From an uncultured Chloroflexota bacterium (GTDB lineage: Bacteria; Chloroflexota; Anaerolineae; Caldilineales; Caldilineaceae): a DNA stretch of 17,041 nt. The notes under the pieces were generated by a model. That model did not search any database. It had not been told where the DNA came from and saw only the letters and a list, made by a program, of their open reading frames with translations. Position 1 is the stretch's first letter; each line of letters opens with the position of its first letter. The translations under genes and the position numbers were made by a program. Location of the stretch: NCBI GenBank assembly GCA_903879975.1, contig CAIRNL010000012.1, positions 1-17,041 on the forward strand, given 5' to 3'. This document shows, one piece after another, positions 1 to 6,342 of the stretch.

Positions 1-978
1 CATCTGTGGCGCATCCCTTATGAGCGGCGCGCTGTAGAAGCTGAAGATTGGTCGAGGCGGTACAACCTTCGCCCGGCAGCTGAGGATCAATTTCGGGTTG
101 CGCTGGTTGCCGTGGATGTGCAGAACACCTTCTGCCTTCCCGACTTCGAGTTATACGTGGCGGGGCGGTCGGGCAGCGGCGCCATCGATGACAATCGCCG
201 GCTCTGCAGTTTTATCTACCGGAATTTGGGCTCGATCACGCAGATATTCCCGACGTTGGACACCCATCAGGCGGCTCAGATCTTTCATGCGCTCTTTTTT
301 GTCGGCGCGTCTGGCGAACATCCTGGGCCGATGACGATCATCACAGCAGAGGACATCGCTGCCGGTGTTTGGCGCTTCAATGCTGATTTGGCGTCGAGTA
401 TGGGGATCGATCCGGCTTATGCGCAGGAGTACCTGGTGCACTACACCAATACGCTGGCGCAGCGCGGCTCGTACGATCTGACAATCTGGCCCTATCACGC
501 AATGCTGGGCAGCATCGGCCATGCCCTTGTACCCGCCTTTGAAGAGGCAATGTTCTTTCATGGAGTTGCACGGCGTAGCCAGCCCGACTTTCAGGTGAAG
601 GGTGATGAACCGCTGACGGAACACTACTCGGCATTCGGCCCTGAGGTGCAGTACGATCAGACACGGCGTCAGGTTGGTGCGACCAATGATGCGCTCCTGG
701 CAAAGCTGGCTACGTTTGATGCGGTCATTGTAGCCGGCGAGGCCAAGAGCCACTGTGTGGCTTGGACGGTGCAGCATTATCTCGATGCGTTGCTCCGTGT
801 TGCACCCGATCGGATCGGTCGAGTCTTTCTATTGGAGGATTGCACCTCGCCGGTCGTGGTGCCGGGTGTTGTGGACTACACGGATGCAGCCGATGCAGCA
901 TTTGCACGCTTTGCGGCGGCGGGCATGCACGTCGTGCGTTCGACGGAAGCGCTGGAGGCCTGGCTGTCTGGTGTCTAG
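1..978 (+). CDS. Nicotinamidase-like cysteine hydrolase (isochorismatase superfamily), 5' truncated by window
   Basis: The reading frame is open from base 1 without a start of its own, so the true start lies upstream; 325 residues are visible. Visible motifs fit the nicotinamidase branch of the isochorismatase fold. These are VALVAVDVQNTF with the catalytic Asp at codon 39, a metal-site-like TLDTHQ and WPYHA, VKGDEPLTEHYSAF with the catalytic Lys near codon 200, and GEAKSHCVAWTV with the nucleophilic Cys near codon 252. By family knowledge such enzymes hydrolyse an amide (nicotinamide to nicotinate) in the cytoplasm through a Cys-Asp-Lys triad. The protein is clearly longer than the usual 180-220 residues, with extra sequence before the Asp and between the motifs, so the exact substrate is open. 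It converges on hpf, with a strong shared hairpin terminator between them. Confidence 0.85.
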   Translation, partial: HLWRIPYERRAVEAEDWSRRYNLRPAAEDQFRVALVAVDVQNTFCLPDFELYVAGRSGSGAIDDNRRLCSFIYRNLGSITQIFPTLDTHQAAQIFHALFFVGASGEHPGPMTIITAEDIAAGVWRFNADLASSMGIDPAYAQEYLVHYTNTLAQRGSYDLTIWPYHAMLGSIGHALVPAFEEAMFFHGVARRSQPDFQVKGDEPLTEHYSAFGPEVQYDQTRRQVGATNDALLAKLATFDAVIVAGEAKSHCVAWTVQHYLDALLRVAPDRIGRVFLLEDCTSPVVVPGVVDYTDAADAAFARFAAAGMHVVRSTEALEAWLSGV

Positions 979-1009
979 TCCAGATGGGCGCAAATAGGGC
1001 GGCGGTTTT

Positions 1010-1036
1010 GAAGAGCAATTTGCCAAATCGCTCTTC
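1010..1036. other. Small inverted repeat downstream of the cysteine hydrolase gene
   Basis: GAAGAGC (1010-1016) pairs with GCTCTTC (1030-1036). An inner ATTT/AAAT stem and a GCC loop complete it, with one mismatch between the two stems. No U-run follows on either strand, so it is not a classical terminator. It could be a 3'-end RNA hairpin of the upstream transcript. Confidence 0.4.
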
Positions 1037-1104
1037 ATGTTGCGCTGCTCCATCACTACCGATTGACGTAGGTCCCTGTGTACCAGGCTGTCCATGCGGG
1101 GCTG

Positions 1105-1160
1105 GTGGAGAAAAAGAGGGGGGGGATGGCGTTTCGCCATCCCCCCCCTCTTTTCTCCAC
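1105..1160. terminator. Bidirectional terminator-like long hairpin between convergent genes
   Basis: A nearly perfect stem of about 26 pairs with a three-base TTT loop. The left arm (1105-1131) holds an A-run, GAG and eight G in total, then ATGGCG. The right arm (1135-1160) mirrors it, with one bulged A. The arms include AAAAA on the left and TTTT on the right. It sits between the stop of the cysteine hydrolase gene (978) and the stop of hpf (1169), so it can end transcripts from both sides. Confidence 0.8.
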
Positions 1161-1168
1161 GGCACTGT

Positions 1169-1738
1169 CTAGCTGACGGCGGGAATCAGCAGGCCGTAGT
1201 TGCCGTCCCGGCGCCGATAGATCACGTTGATACTGCTGGCCTGGGGGTTGTAGAAGACAAAGAAATCGTGGCCGAGCAATTCCATTTGTTCCAACGCTTC
1301 TTCTTCGTCCATGGGTTCGACCAAGAACTCTTTGCGCTTGATGATGTAGCCTGGCTCTTCGACCATTTCCATCTCTTCGGCGACTGTCGCCACAGCGATC
1401 TCGGCCTCGCGCGTGGCGGCATGCGAGGCACGGCGCTTGCTGTCGTGGCGGCGCCCTTTGAAGCGGCGGATCTGGCTGGAGATCTTATCGAGGGTGGTGT
1501 CCACCGAGGCGAAGATGTCGCTGGTGGCTTCTTCTGCGCGCAGAATCTGGCCATTGGCCCAGATCGTGATCTGTGCCGTGTAACGGTCGTCCGCTGAGCG
1601 AGTTGGATTCTGGGTCAGATCAGCGCGTACCTCGCCGATCTGGGGGAGATATCGCTCAAGGCGGCCGACCTTCTTTGTCACATACTCACGCAGATAGTCG
1701 GTCACCTCAATGTTGCGGCCGTTGACCATTACTTTCAT
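1169..1738 (-). CDS. hpf: Long-form ribosome hibernation promoting factor HPF
   Basis: 189 residues starting MKVMVNGRNIEVTDYLREYV, the classic S30AE opening. Residues 1-95 form the RNA/ribosome-binding domain, with the QITIWANGQILRAEEATSDIFASVD strand-helix region. A charged linker of about 35 residues follows. Residues 129-189 (from EEPGYIIKRKEFLVEPMDEEEA to FVFYNPQASSINVIYRRRDGNYGLL) form the C-terminal dimerisation domain that defines long HPF, which pairs 70S ribosomes into inactive 100S dimers in starved cells. The ATG at 1738 was chosen because AAAGGAG (1752-1746) lies 7 nt before it. The frame extends 67 more residues upstream, but that stretch is low-quality sequence without family similarity. 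The gene diverges from the polysaccharide operon and has its own promoter. Confidence 0.95.
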   Translation of the reverse strand: MKVMVNGRNIEVTDYLREYVTKKVGRLERYLPQIGEVRADLTQNPTRSADDRYTAQITIWANGQILRAEEATSDIFASVDTTLDKISSQIRRFKGRRHDSKRRASHAATREAEIAVATVAEEMEMVEEPGYIIKRKEFLVEPMDEEEALEQMELLGHDFFVFYNPQASSINVIYRRRDGNYGLLIPAVS

Positions 1739-1868
1739 GGTCCTGCTCCTTTCTACGGTAACTTTGATTAGCAAGAGAGGGAGAACGGTGACGTGGATGC
1801 TGAATAGCCACCTCTCCTGTTCAACGAACCTTGCCGCCAACGAGTTCCATCGGCTGGACACCCTGATT

Positions 1869-1937
1869 GGCCTGCGGCAGCTGGGCTGCCTGGCGCGCAA
1901 CAGGTACATGCGCGCATGAGCAGGCTGGCAGCAGGCC
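1869..1937 (-). promoter_or_regulatory. Structured RNA region in the hpf leader
   Basis: Within the predicted hpf 5' leader, GGCCTGC (1869-1875) pairs with GCAGGCC (1931-1937) to close a domain. Inside are GGCAGC/GCTGCC (1876-1881 with 1885-1890) and GCGCGC/GCGCGC (1893-1898 with 1910-1915). The second stem overlaps a 12-base perfect palindrome at 1907-1918. A second GGCAGC copy at 1927-1932 could compete for the same GCTGCC arm. Seen by eye only; no known riboswitch class was recognised. Confidence 0.45.
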
Positions 1938-1976
1938 ATACATATAGGGTTGCCAAATCGGATGGAGTATAAGTGG

Positions 1977-2004
1977 AAGACAAACCTGAAGGTGCATCCA
2001 TAAT
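1977..2004 (+). promoter_or_regulatory. Possible rightward promoter of the polysaccharide operon
   Basis: AAGACA (1977-1982, four of six matches to the -35 consensus) and CATAAT (1999-2004, five of six) are 16 nt apart. The start would be near 2011. The site overlaps the hpf promoter, so the two could exclude each other. An alternative -10 is TACAAT at 2152-2157, which has no good -35 partner at normal spacing. Confidence 0.3.
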
Positions 2005-2007
2005 CAG

Positions 2008-2036
2008 ATTTTAGTCACGGTGCACTTTGTTGTCAA
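2008..2036 (-). promoter_or_regulatory. Sigma70/sigmaA-type promoter of hpf
   Basis: Read on the minus strand, a perfect -35 box TTGACA (2036-2031) is followed after exactly 17 nt by a -10 box TAAAAT (2013-2008). The expected start of transcription is near 2001, giving a leader of about 260 nt before the hpf ATG. Confidence 0.7.
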
Positions 2037-2056
2037 CGGCCGAATGGCCGGTTTTT
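2037..2056 (+). terminator. Terminator-like hairpin in the leader of the polysaccharide operon
   Basis: CGGCC (2037-2041), a GAAT loop and GGCCG (2046-2050) are followed by G and TTTTT (2052-2056), the form of a short intrinsic terminator or attenuator reading rightward. The same inverted repeat abuts the -35 box of the hpf promoter, so a DNA operator is an alternative reading. Confidence 0.4.
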
Positions 2057-2097
2057 GGCTGGAGCCGGTGTGGCATCGATGGGCAGCTTCTGGTTCG

Positions 2098-2140
2098 CCT
2101 GGCTCCGTCTCTTGTCAGTGGATTGTAAGACACAGCCAGG
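2098..2140 (+). other. Leader stem-loop upstream of the priming transferase gene
   Basis: CCTGGCT (2098-2104) pairs with AGCCAGG (2134-2140). After a 2x2 internal loop, GTCT plus T pairs with AAGAC (2127-2131), with one bulged C. The structure lies about 100 nt before the start codon. No T-run follows. The remaining leader (2141-2238) shows nothing further that I can support apart from the possible -10 at 2152-2157. Confidence 0.4.
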
Positions 2141-2238
2141 CATTTCCTCAATACAATGTCGATAGTTGCGAGAAAGTTCGGTCCTGGCACGATGCGTTGC
2201 GTGGGAAAAGGCAGACGAGACGTGGACGGAGCAGGGAT

Positions 2239-3732
2239 ATGACCGCAAACACGAACATCGCCGCAACCCAACGAAAGGTCGAGGCGAACGCCACATCCAG
2301 TCTAGCTGCACAGCGGAACCTTTACCGGATGTTTCTGGTCATTGGGGATGCAGCCATGCTGCTTCTTGCCTTTACGCTCGCTTATTGGTTGCGATTCGCA
2401 GCGGGAATAACGCTGCATGCCGAGATCGTCCCATACTGGCAGGGTTATTTGTTTCTGTATTCGTTCCTGATTCCGCTATGGTTGGGAATCTTTGCCGTAT
2501 TTGGCCTTTATGACTTCAATTCGCTGCTGGGCAATATCACCGAGTATGGCAAGGTCGTCAACGCCTGTACCTGGGGCATGATGGCTGTCGTGATCTACGG
2601 ATTCTTCGATCCAGCATTCGTGATCGCACGTGGCTGGCTGGTGTTCTCCTGGCTGCTTTCCATGTTTTGGGTGAGCAGCTTCCGCCTGCTGATGCGTCGC
2701 ATTGCCTACCGGGCGCGCCGGGCCGGCTATTTTGTCATGCCGACGGTAATTGTTGGAACCAACCAGGAAGCAGTCGCACTGGCCGATCAGTTGCGCAACT
2801 CAGCCGGTTCAGGGATGGAGATCACGGGGTTGGTGGCTGTGGCGGGCAGCGGCTTTCGCATGGGGGATCAGATTCATGGGATTCCCGTGCTGGGCGATCT
2901 GGAACATCTGCAGGAAATTCTGGCCGTGCAGCATGCTGAAGAAGTCGTCGTTGCAACGACGGCTGTCGATGGCGAGCAACTGGTTGGAATTTCTCAGCAG
3001 CTGAGCAACTCTCCGCAGACCCATATGCGTCTCTCTTCAGGGCTCTACGAGGTGTTTACGACTGGGATGGAAGTCGCCACTCGCAATTCAGTGCCGCTGA
3101 TGAGCCTGAAACGTCTGCGTCTGAACGGTGTGGAGACGCTCCTCAAGGGTGCCCTGGATTATGCGCTGATCTTGCTGGCTTTGCCAGTGTTGCTGCCAGT
3201 CTTTGTTGTCATCGCCGTGTTGATTAAACTCGATTCACCGGGCCCGGTTTTCTATCACCGTTGCGTGCTGGGCGTCGGTGGAAAATCGTTTGGCGCTTTC
3301 AAGTTCCGGACAATGTACGTCGACGGCAACCAGATTCTGGAGCAGTTCCCGGAATTGAAAGCAGAGCTTGCTTGTGCGCATAAACTGAAGGACGATCCGC
3401 GTGTCACGCGTATCGGCAAGTGGCTGCGTCGGACGAGCCTCGACGAACTGCCTCAACTGCTCAACGTCATTCTCGGGCAGATGAGTCTGGTCGGCCCGCG
3501 CATGATCAGCCCAGCCGAGCATGACCTCTATGGTCGTATGAAGCTCAACCTGCTCACTGTGAAGCCTGGGCTGACTGGCATGTGGCAGGTATCCGGCCGT
3601 TCCGATCTCAAGTACGACGAGCGCGTGCGCTTGGACATGTACTACATTCGTAATTACAGCATCTGGCTCGATATCCAGATTCTCTTTTTCCAGACGATTC
3701 CGGCTGTCTTCAAGGGGCGTGGCGCATACTGA
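2239..3732 (+). CDS. Polyprenyl-phosphate glycosyl-1-phosphate transferase (priming transferase, WbaP/WcaJ-like)
   Basis: 497 residues. About four membrane segments (near residues 30-50, 67-90, 107-124 and 132-150) are followed by a nucleotide-binding-like domain (IVGTNQEAVALADQL, 171-185), a fifth hydrophobic segment (about 304-328) and the sugar transferase domain. The latter carries KFRTM (355), DDPRVTRIGKWLRRTSLDEL with the Asp-Glu pair, SLVGPRM and KPGLTGMWQVSGR. By family knowledge it moves a sugar-1-phosphate from a nucleotide sugar to undecaprenyl phosphate at the inner face of the membrane, the first step of repeat-unit assembly. The sugar cannot be read from sequence. The ATG at 2239 was chosen because GGAG (2228-2231) lies 7 nt before it and the membrane topology begins just after. 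An in-frame GTG at 2020 would add 73 unlikely residues. It is the first gene of the rightward cluster. Confidence 0.93.
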   Translation: MTANTNIAATQRKVEANATSSLAAQRNLYRMFLVIGDAAMLLLAFTLAYWLRFAAGITLHAEIVPYWQGYLFLYSFLIPLWLGIFAVFGLYDFNSLLGNITEYGKVVNACTWGMMAVVIYGFFDPAFVIARGWLVFSWLLSMFWVSSFRLLMRRIAYRARRAGYFVMPTVIVGTNQEAVALADQLRNSAGSGMEITGLVAVAGSGFRMGDQIHGIPVLGDLEHLQEILAVQHAEEVVVATTAVDGEQLVGISQQLSNSPQTHMRLSSGLYEVFTTGMEVATRNSVPLMSLKRLRLNGVETLLKGALDYALILLALPVLLPVFVVIAVLIKLDSPGPVFYHRCVLGVGGKSFGAFKFRTMYVDGNQILEQFPELKAELACAHKLKDDPRVTRIGKWLRRTSLDELPQLLNVILGQMSLVGPRMISPAEHDLYGRMKLNLLTVKPGLTGMWQVSGRSDLKYDERVRLDMYYIRNYSIWLDIQILFFQTIPAVFKGRGAY

Positions 3733-3737
3733 TGCTG

Positions 3738-3807
3738 CCTGGCTGGCGCGTCCAGGATCGATCTCCGCCGGAGCCTTTTTCACGGCAACTGAGTTCGTAG
3801 AGTTGCC
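3738..3807 (+). other. Hairpins in the gap between the priming transferase and hddC
   Basis: Three small inverted repeats lie in this 89-nt gap. CCTGG/CCAGG is at 3738-3756. CTCC-GCC-GGAG (3763-3773) is followed by CC and TTTTT (3776-3780), a weak terminator form. GGCAACT/AGTTGCC (3784-3790 with 3801-3807) ends just before the hddC ribosome-binding site. Together they may attenuate the transcript or shape the mRNA end; this is inference. Confidence 0.35.
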
Positions 3808-3821
3808 TGGTGGAGTACAGC

Positions 3822-4562
3822 ATGAAGGCATTGATTCTCGCGGCTGGGAAAGGTACGCGGTTGGGGTCTTTGACGGAAAACTACCCCAAACCGATGTTGG
3901 CCGTCGGGGACCAGCCGTTGTTGGCCCGCCACATTCAATGGTTACGTGGCTATGGTATCATGCAGATTGCCGTCAACCTACATCACGCACCTGACGTCGT
4001 CCGGGATTACTTCGGCGATGGCCGACGTTATGGGGTGGACCTCACCTACTCTTACGAGCCTGAACTCATGGGCACCGCAGGGGCTGCCAAGCGGCTGGAA
4101 CGCTTTCTCGATGAGCGCTTCGTTGTGCTTTACGGCGATGTCTTCACCAATGTCGATCTGGCGCGGCTTGCTTCGTTTCATGCGCGTGGGCTTGCCGAGA
4201 GAGGGGCCGATGCGGGGCTGACGATGTCGCTCTACCACGCGCCGAACCCGATGGAGTGCGGCCTCGTTGACCTGGACTCGGCAGGCAGAGTACGGCGTTT
4301 CGTGGAGAAGCCGCTTGCACAGGAAGTCTTCACCGATCTGGCCAACAGCGGCATCCTGATCTGCGATCCGGCGCTGCTGTCAAAGGTGCCCGCTGCAGTG
4401 GCCTATGACTTTGGCCGCGATCTTTTGCCCGATCTGCTGGCGTCTGGCTTTCTGATGATGGGGTTGCCGCTCGCCGGCGACGAGTATGTGGTCGACATTG
4501 GCACACCAGCCGGCTATATGCATGCGCAAGATCTGGCCTGTGCCTTGGGAGTGAGGGGCTGA
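3822..4562 (+). CDS. hddC: Sugar-phosphate nucleotidyltransferase, probable D-glycero-alpha-D-manno-heptose 1-phosphate guanylyltransferase
   Basis: 246 residues of a single-domain nucleotidyltransferase. Visible are the signature LAAGKGTRLGSLTENYPKPM (6-25) for nucleotide binding, the product/sugar loop MGTAGAAK (83-90), the metal Asp in YGDVFTN (Asp106), VEKP (161-164), ANSGI (174-178) and the second metal Asp in VVDIGTP (Asp225). The family joins a sugar-1-phosphate to NTP, releasing pyrophosphate. The specificity for heptose-1-phosphate and GTP is inferred from the three neighbouring heptose genes; mannose-1-phosphate or glucose-1-phosphate remain possible from sequence alone. It lacks the left-handed beta-helix tail of GlmU-type enzymes. 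The ATG at 3822 follows GGTGGAG (3809-3815) by 6 nt; an in-frame GTG at 3810 would sit inside that site. Confidence 0.85.
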   Translation: MKALILAAGKGTRLGSLTENYPKPMLAVGDQPLLARHIQWLRGYGIMQIAVNLHHAPDVVRDYFGDGRRYGVDLTYSYEPELMGTAGAAKRLERFLDERFVVLYGDVFTNVDLARLASFHARGLAERGADAGLTMSLYHAPNPMECGLVDLDSAGRVRRFVEKPLAQEVFTDLANSGILICDPALLSKVPAAVAYDFGRDLLPDLLASGFLMMGLPLAGDEYVVDIGTPAGYMHAQDLACALGVRG

Positions 4563-4636
4563 CATCACTGTTTGTGGAATCTTCTTGCCCACCACGGGCA
4601 GGCTTCAGGTTCTGATTTTGGAGGAGTAGAAGGCAG

Positions 4637-5614
4637 ATGATTATCTCTCAGACTCCGCTGCGCATCAGTTTCTTTGGTGGCGGCACCGATTTTCGTGAGT
4701 TCTTTCAAGAAGAGCCTGGCTGGGTCTTGAGTTCTGCCATCGACAAATATGTCTTTGTGACGATCAAAGAGCGCTTCGACGACAGGATTCGCGTCGGGTA
4801 TACACGCACGGAACTGGTCGATAGCGTTGACGAAGTGGAACACGAGTTAGTGCGTGAGTGCCTCCACAAGACCGGTATCTGCAAACGTATCGAAATTAAT
4901 ACGATGGCTGATATCCCGTCGGAAGGTTCGGGGCTCGGCTCGTCCAGCACGTTGACGGTGGGACTGCTGCATGCCATGTACGTGCATCTCGGCACGCCAA
5001 AAGATCATGCGACACTGGCGCGGGAGGCGTGTGAGATCGAAATTGATGTCCTGAAAAAGCCTATCGGTATCCAAGATCAGTATATTGCATCCTATGGTGG
5101 GCAGCGCTTTTTCGAGTTCTGTGCCGACGGCGCAATGGCGGTGCAGTCTATCGCAATGGAGCCAACTGTTGCACGCCGTCTGAACCAAAACCTCATGCTT
5201 TTCTACACCAATGTGGCGCGCAAGGCCGAGACCATCCTGGTCGAGCAGCGGGAGAACATCGAACAGCGCCGTGCCATTTTGCGCGAGATGAAGAAGATGG
5301 CAGTCACGGGGCGGTCGTTGCTGGAGCAAGGGCAGATCGACCGTTTTGGTTCGCTGTTGCACGAGGCATGGCTGCTCAAGAAACAACTTGCCAGTAAAGT
5401 CAGTAACCCGGCCATCGACGAACTGTATGACAGGGCTGTCGGTGCTGGCGCCCTGGGCGGCAAGATTACCGGAGCTGGCGGTGGCGGTTTCTTGATGCTC
5501 TACTGCCCGCGCGAGCGGCAGGATGCAGTGCGGAGCGCGCTGTATCATCTGCCTGAACTTCCGTTTCATCTGGAACGGGACGGTACAAAGGTGATTTTCA
5601 ATTATCGGCGTTAG
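4637..5614 (+). CDS. hddA: D-glycero-alpha-D-manno-heptose 7-phosphate kinase (GHMP family)
   Basis: 325 residues. Motif 1 is TPLRISFFGGGTDF (6-19), motif 2 is the ATP loop PSEGSGLGSSSTLTVG (94-109) and motif 3 is GKITGAGGGGFLML (275-288). GIQDQYIASYGG holds the likely catalytic Asp147. This order and the FFGGGTD opening are typical of HddA, which phosphorylates D-glycero-D-manno-heptose 7-phosphate at C1 with alpha geometry, the step that sets the GDP-heptose branch apart from the ADP-heptose (HldE) branch. GGAGGAG (4620-4626) lies 10 nt before the ATG. The 74-nt gap to hddC and direct succession by gmhA support an operon. A related substrate such as fucose or mannose cannot be fully excluded, but the neighbours make heptose the best reading. 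Confidence 0.9.
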   Translation: MIISQTPLRISFFGGGTDFREFFQEEPGWVLSSAIDKYVFVTIKERFDDRIRVGYTRTELVDSVDEVEHELVRECLHKTGICKRIEINTMADIPSEGSGLGSSSTLTVGLLHAMYVHLGTPKDHATLAREACEIEIDVLKKPIGIQDQYIASYGGQRFFEFCADGAMAVQSIAMEPTVARRLNQNLMLFYTNVARKAETILVEQRENIEQRRAILREMKKMAVTGRSLLEQGQIDRFGSLLHEAWLLKKQLASKVSNPAIDELYDRAVGAGALGGKITGAGGGGFLMLYCPRERQDAVRSALYHLPELPFHLERDGTKVIFNYRR

Positions 5615-5661
5615 CAGTTCATGCTTGCCGGCCGAGGAATGAATCCAAGGCCGAAGGGGGA

Positions 5662-6255
5662 ATGATGTCTGCTGGAATGCAATCCTTGCGGCAATATGCG
5701 ATTGAATTGCAGGAAACGTTGGGCGCGTTGCCGCTGAGTGCGGTCGACAGGGCGGTCACACGCCTCTTCACGGCCTGGTGCGAGCGAAATCAGGTGTTCA
5801 TTATGGGTAATGGCGGCAGTGCCGCCACTGCATTACATATGGCGGCAGACCTGAGCAAGAACACGGCAGTGCCGGGCTTCCCGCGCCTGCGTGCAGTTTC
5901 GTTTAATGACAATATGGCACTTTTTTCAGCGCTCGGCAACGACACGGCCTACGATCAGGTCTTTCGCGAGCAGGTGCTGACCTATGTCGACGCCAATGAT
6001 GTCGTCGTGGCGATTTCAGCAAGCGGTAATTCGCCCAATGTACTCAAAGCTGCGGCCACTGCCCGTGAGTTGGGTGCCACGACGATCGGTATGAGTGGCT
6101 ATTATGGCGGGAAACTTGCCGAAATGGTTGACATTCCAATCGTTGTGCCTAATCATTCGATCGAACAGATCGAGGATTTACACATGATGCTGGAGCACAT
6201 GATCACGGCAAGCGTCCGAGCATCCATTCACTATGCGGTCAAGCGCGCGGCATAG
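5662..6255 (+). CDS. gmhA: Phosphoheptose isomerase (sedoheptulose 7-phosphate isomerase), SIS domain
   Basis: 197 residues, the usual GmhA size, with a single SIS domain. IMGNGGSAATALHMAADL (48-65) and AISASGNSPNVLKAA (118-132) bind the phosphosugar, and IEQIEDLHMMLEHMI (167-181) is the conserved C-terminal helix. GmhA converts sedoheptulose 7-phosphate to D-glycero-D-manno-heptose 7-phosphate in the cytoplasm. By position His59 and His179 would be metal ligands; Asp63 takes the place where I recall a Glu in the E. coli enzyme. The start follows GAAGGGGG (5653-5660) closely; two ATG codons (5662 and 5665) are almost adjacent and a third, at 5677, is also possible. The family also includes DiaA, but the setting among hddA, hddC and gmhB favours GmhA. 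Confidence 0.9.
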   Translation: MMSAGMQSLRQYAIELQETLGALPLSAVDRAVTRLFTAWCERNQVFIMGNGGSAATALHMAADLSKNTAVPGFPRLRAVSFNDNMALFSALGNDTAYDQVFREQVLTYVDANDVVVAISASGNSPNVLKAAATARELGATTIGMSGYYGGKLAEMVDIPIVVPNHSIEQIEDLHMMLEHMITASVRASIHYAVKRAA

Positions 6256-6274
6256 ACACGCTGTGTGACCGTGA

Positions 6275-6295
6275 GGCAGCGCCGAATGCGCTGCC
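6275..6295 (+). other. Strong intercistronic hairpin between gmhA and gmhB
   Basis: GGCAGCGC (6275-6282) pairs perfectly with GCGCTGCC (6288-6295) across a five-base CGAAT loop. No T-run follows, so it is unlikely to terminate. It could protect or process the gmhA part of the message. Confidence 0.5.
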
Positions 6296-6342
6296 CTGAG
6301 CGGGGAGTGTTTCCTGCAGAATATCGGGTTTGGTGCTTCCTT

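Noticed and set aside
1020..1030. TTGCCAAATCG occurring here and at 1950-1960, on both sides of hpf
   Set aside because: Eleven bases is short, the contexts differ (hairpin loop versus leader), and chance is likely.
1739..1939. N-terminal extension of hpf by 67 residues
   Set aside because: The family begins at MKVMVNG, a strong ribosome-binding site precedes that ATG, and the extension has no family character.
1768..2001. 77-residue frame in the hpf leader on the minus strand
   Set aside because: It begins at the predicted transcription start, has no ribosome-binding site and its composition looks random; it overlaps the structured leader.
2020..2238. Upstream extension of the priming transferase from GTG 2020
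   Set aside because: It would encode leader hairpins and overlap the hpf promoter; the ATG at 2239 has GGAG at good spacing.
4586..4600. TGCCC/GGGCA small hairpin between hddC and hddA
   Set aside because: Only five pairs and no T-run; not distinguishable from chance.
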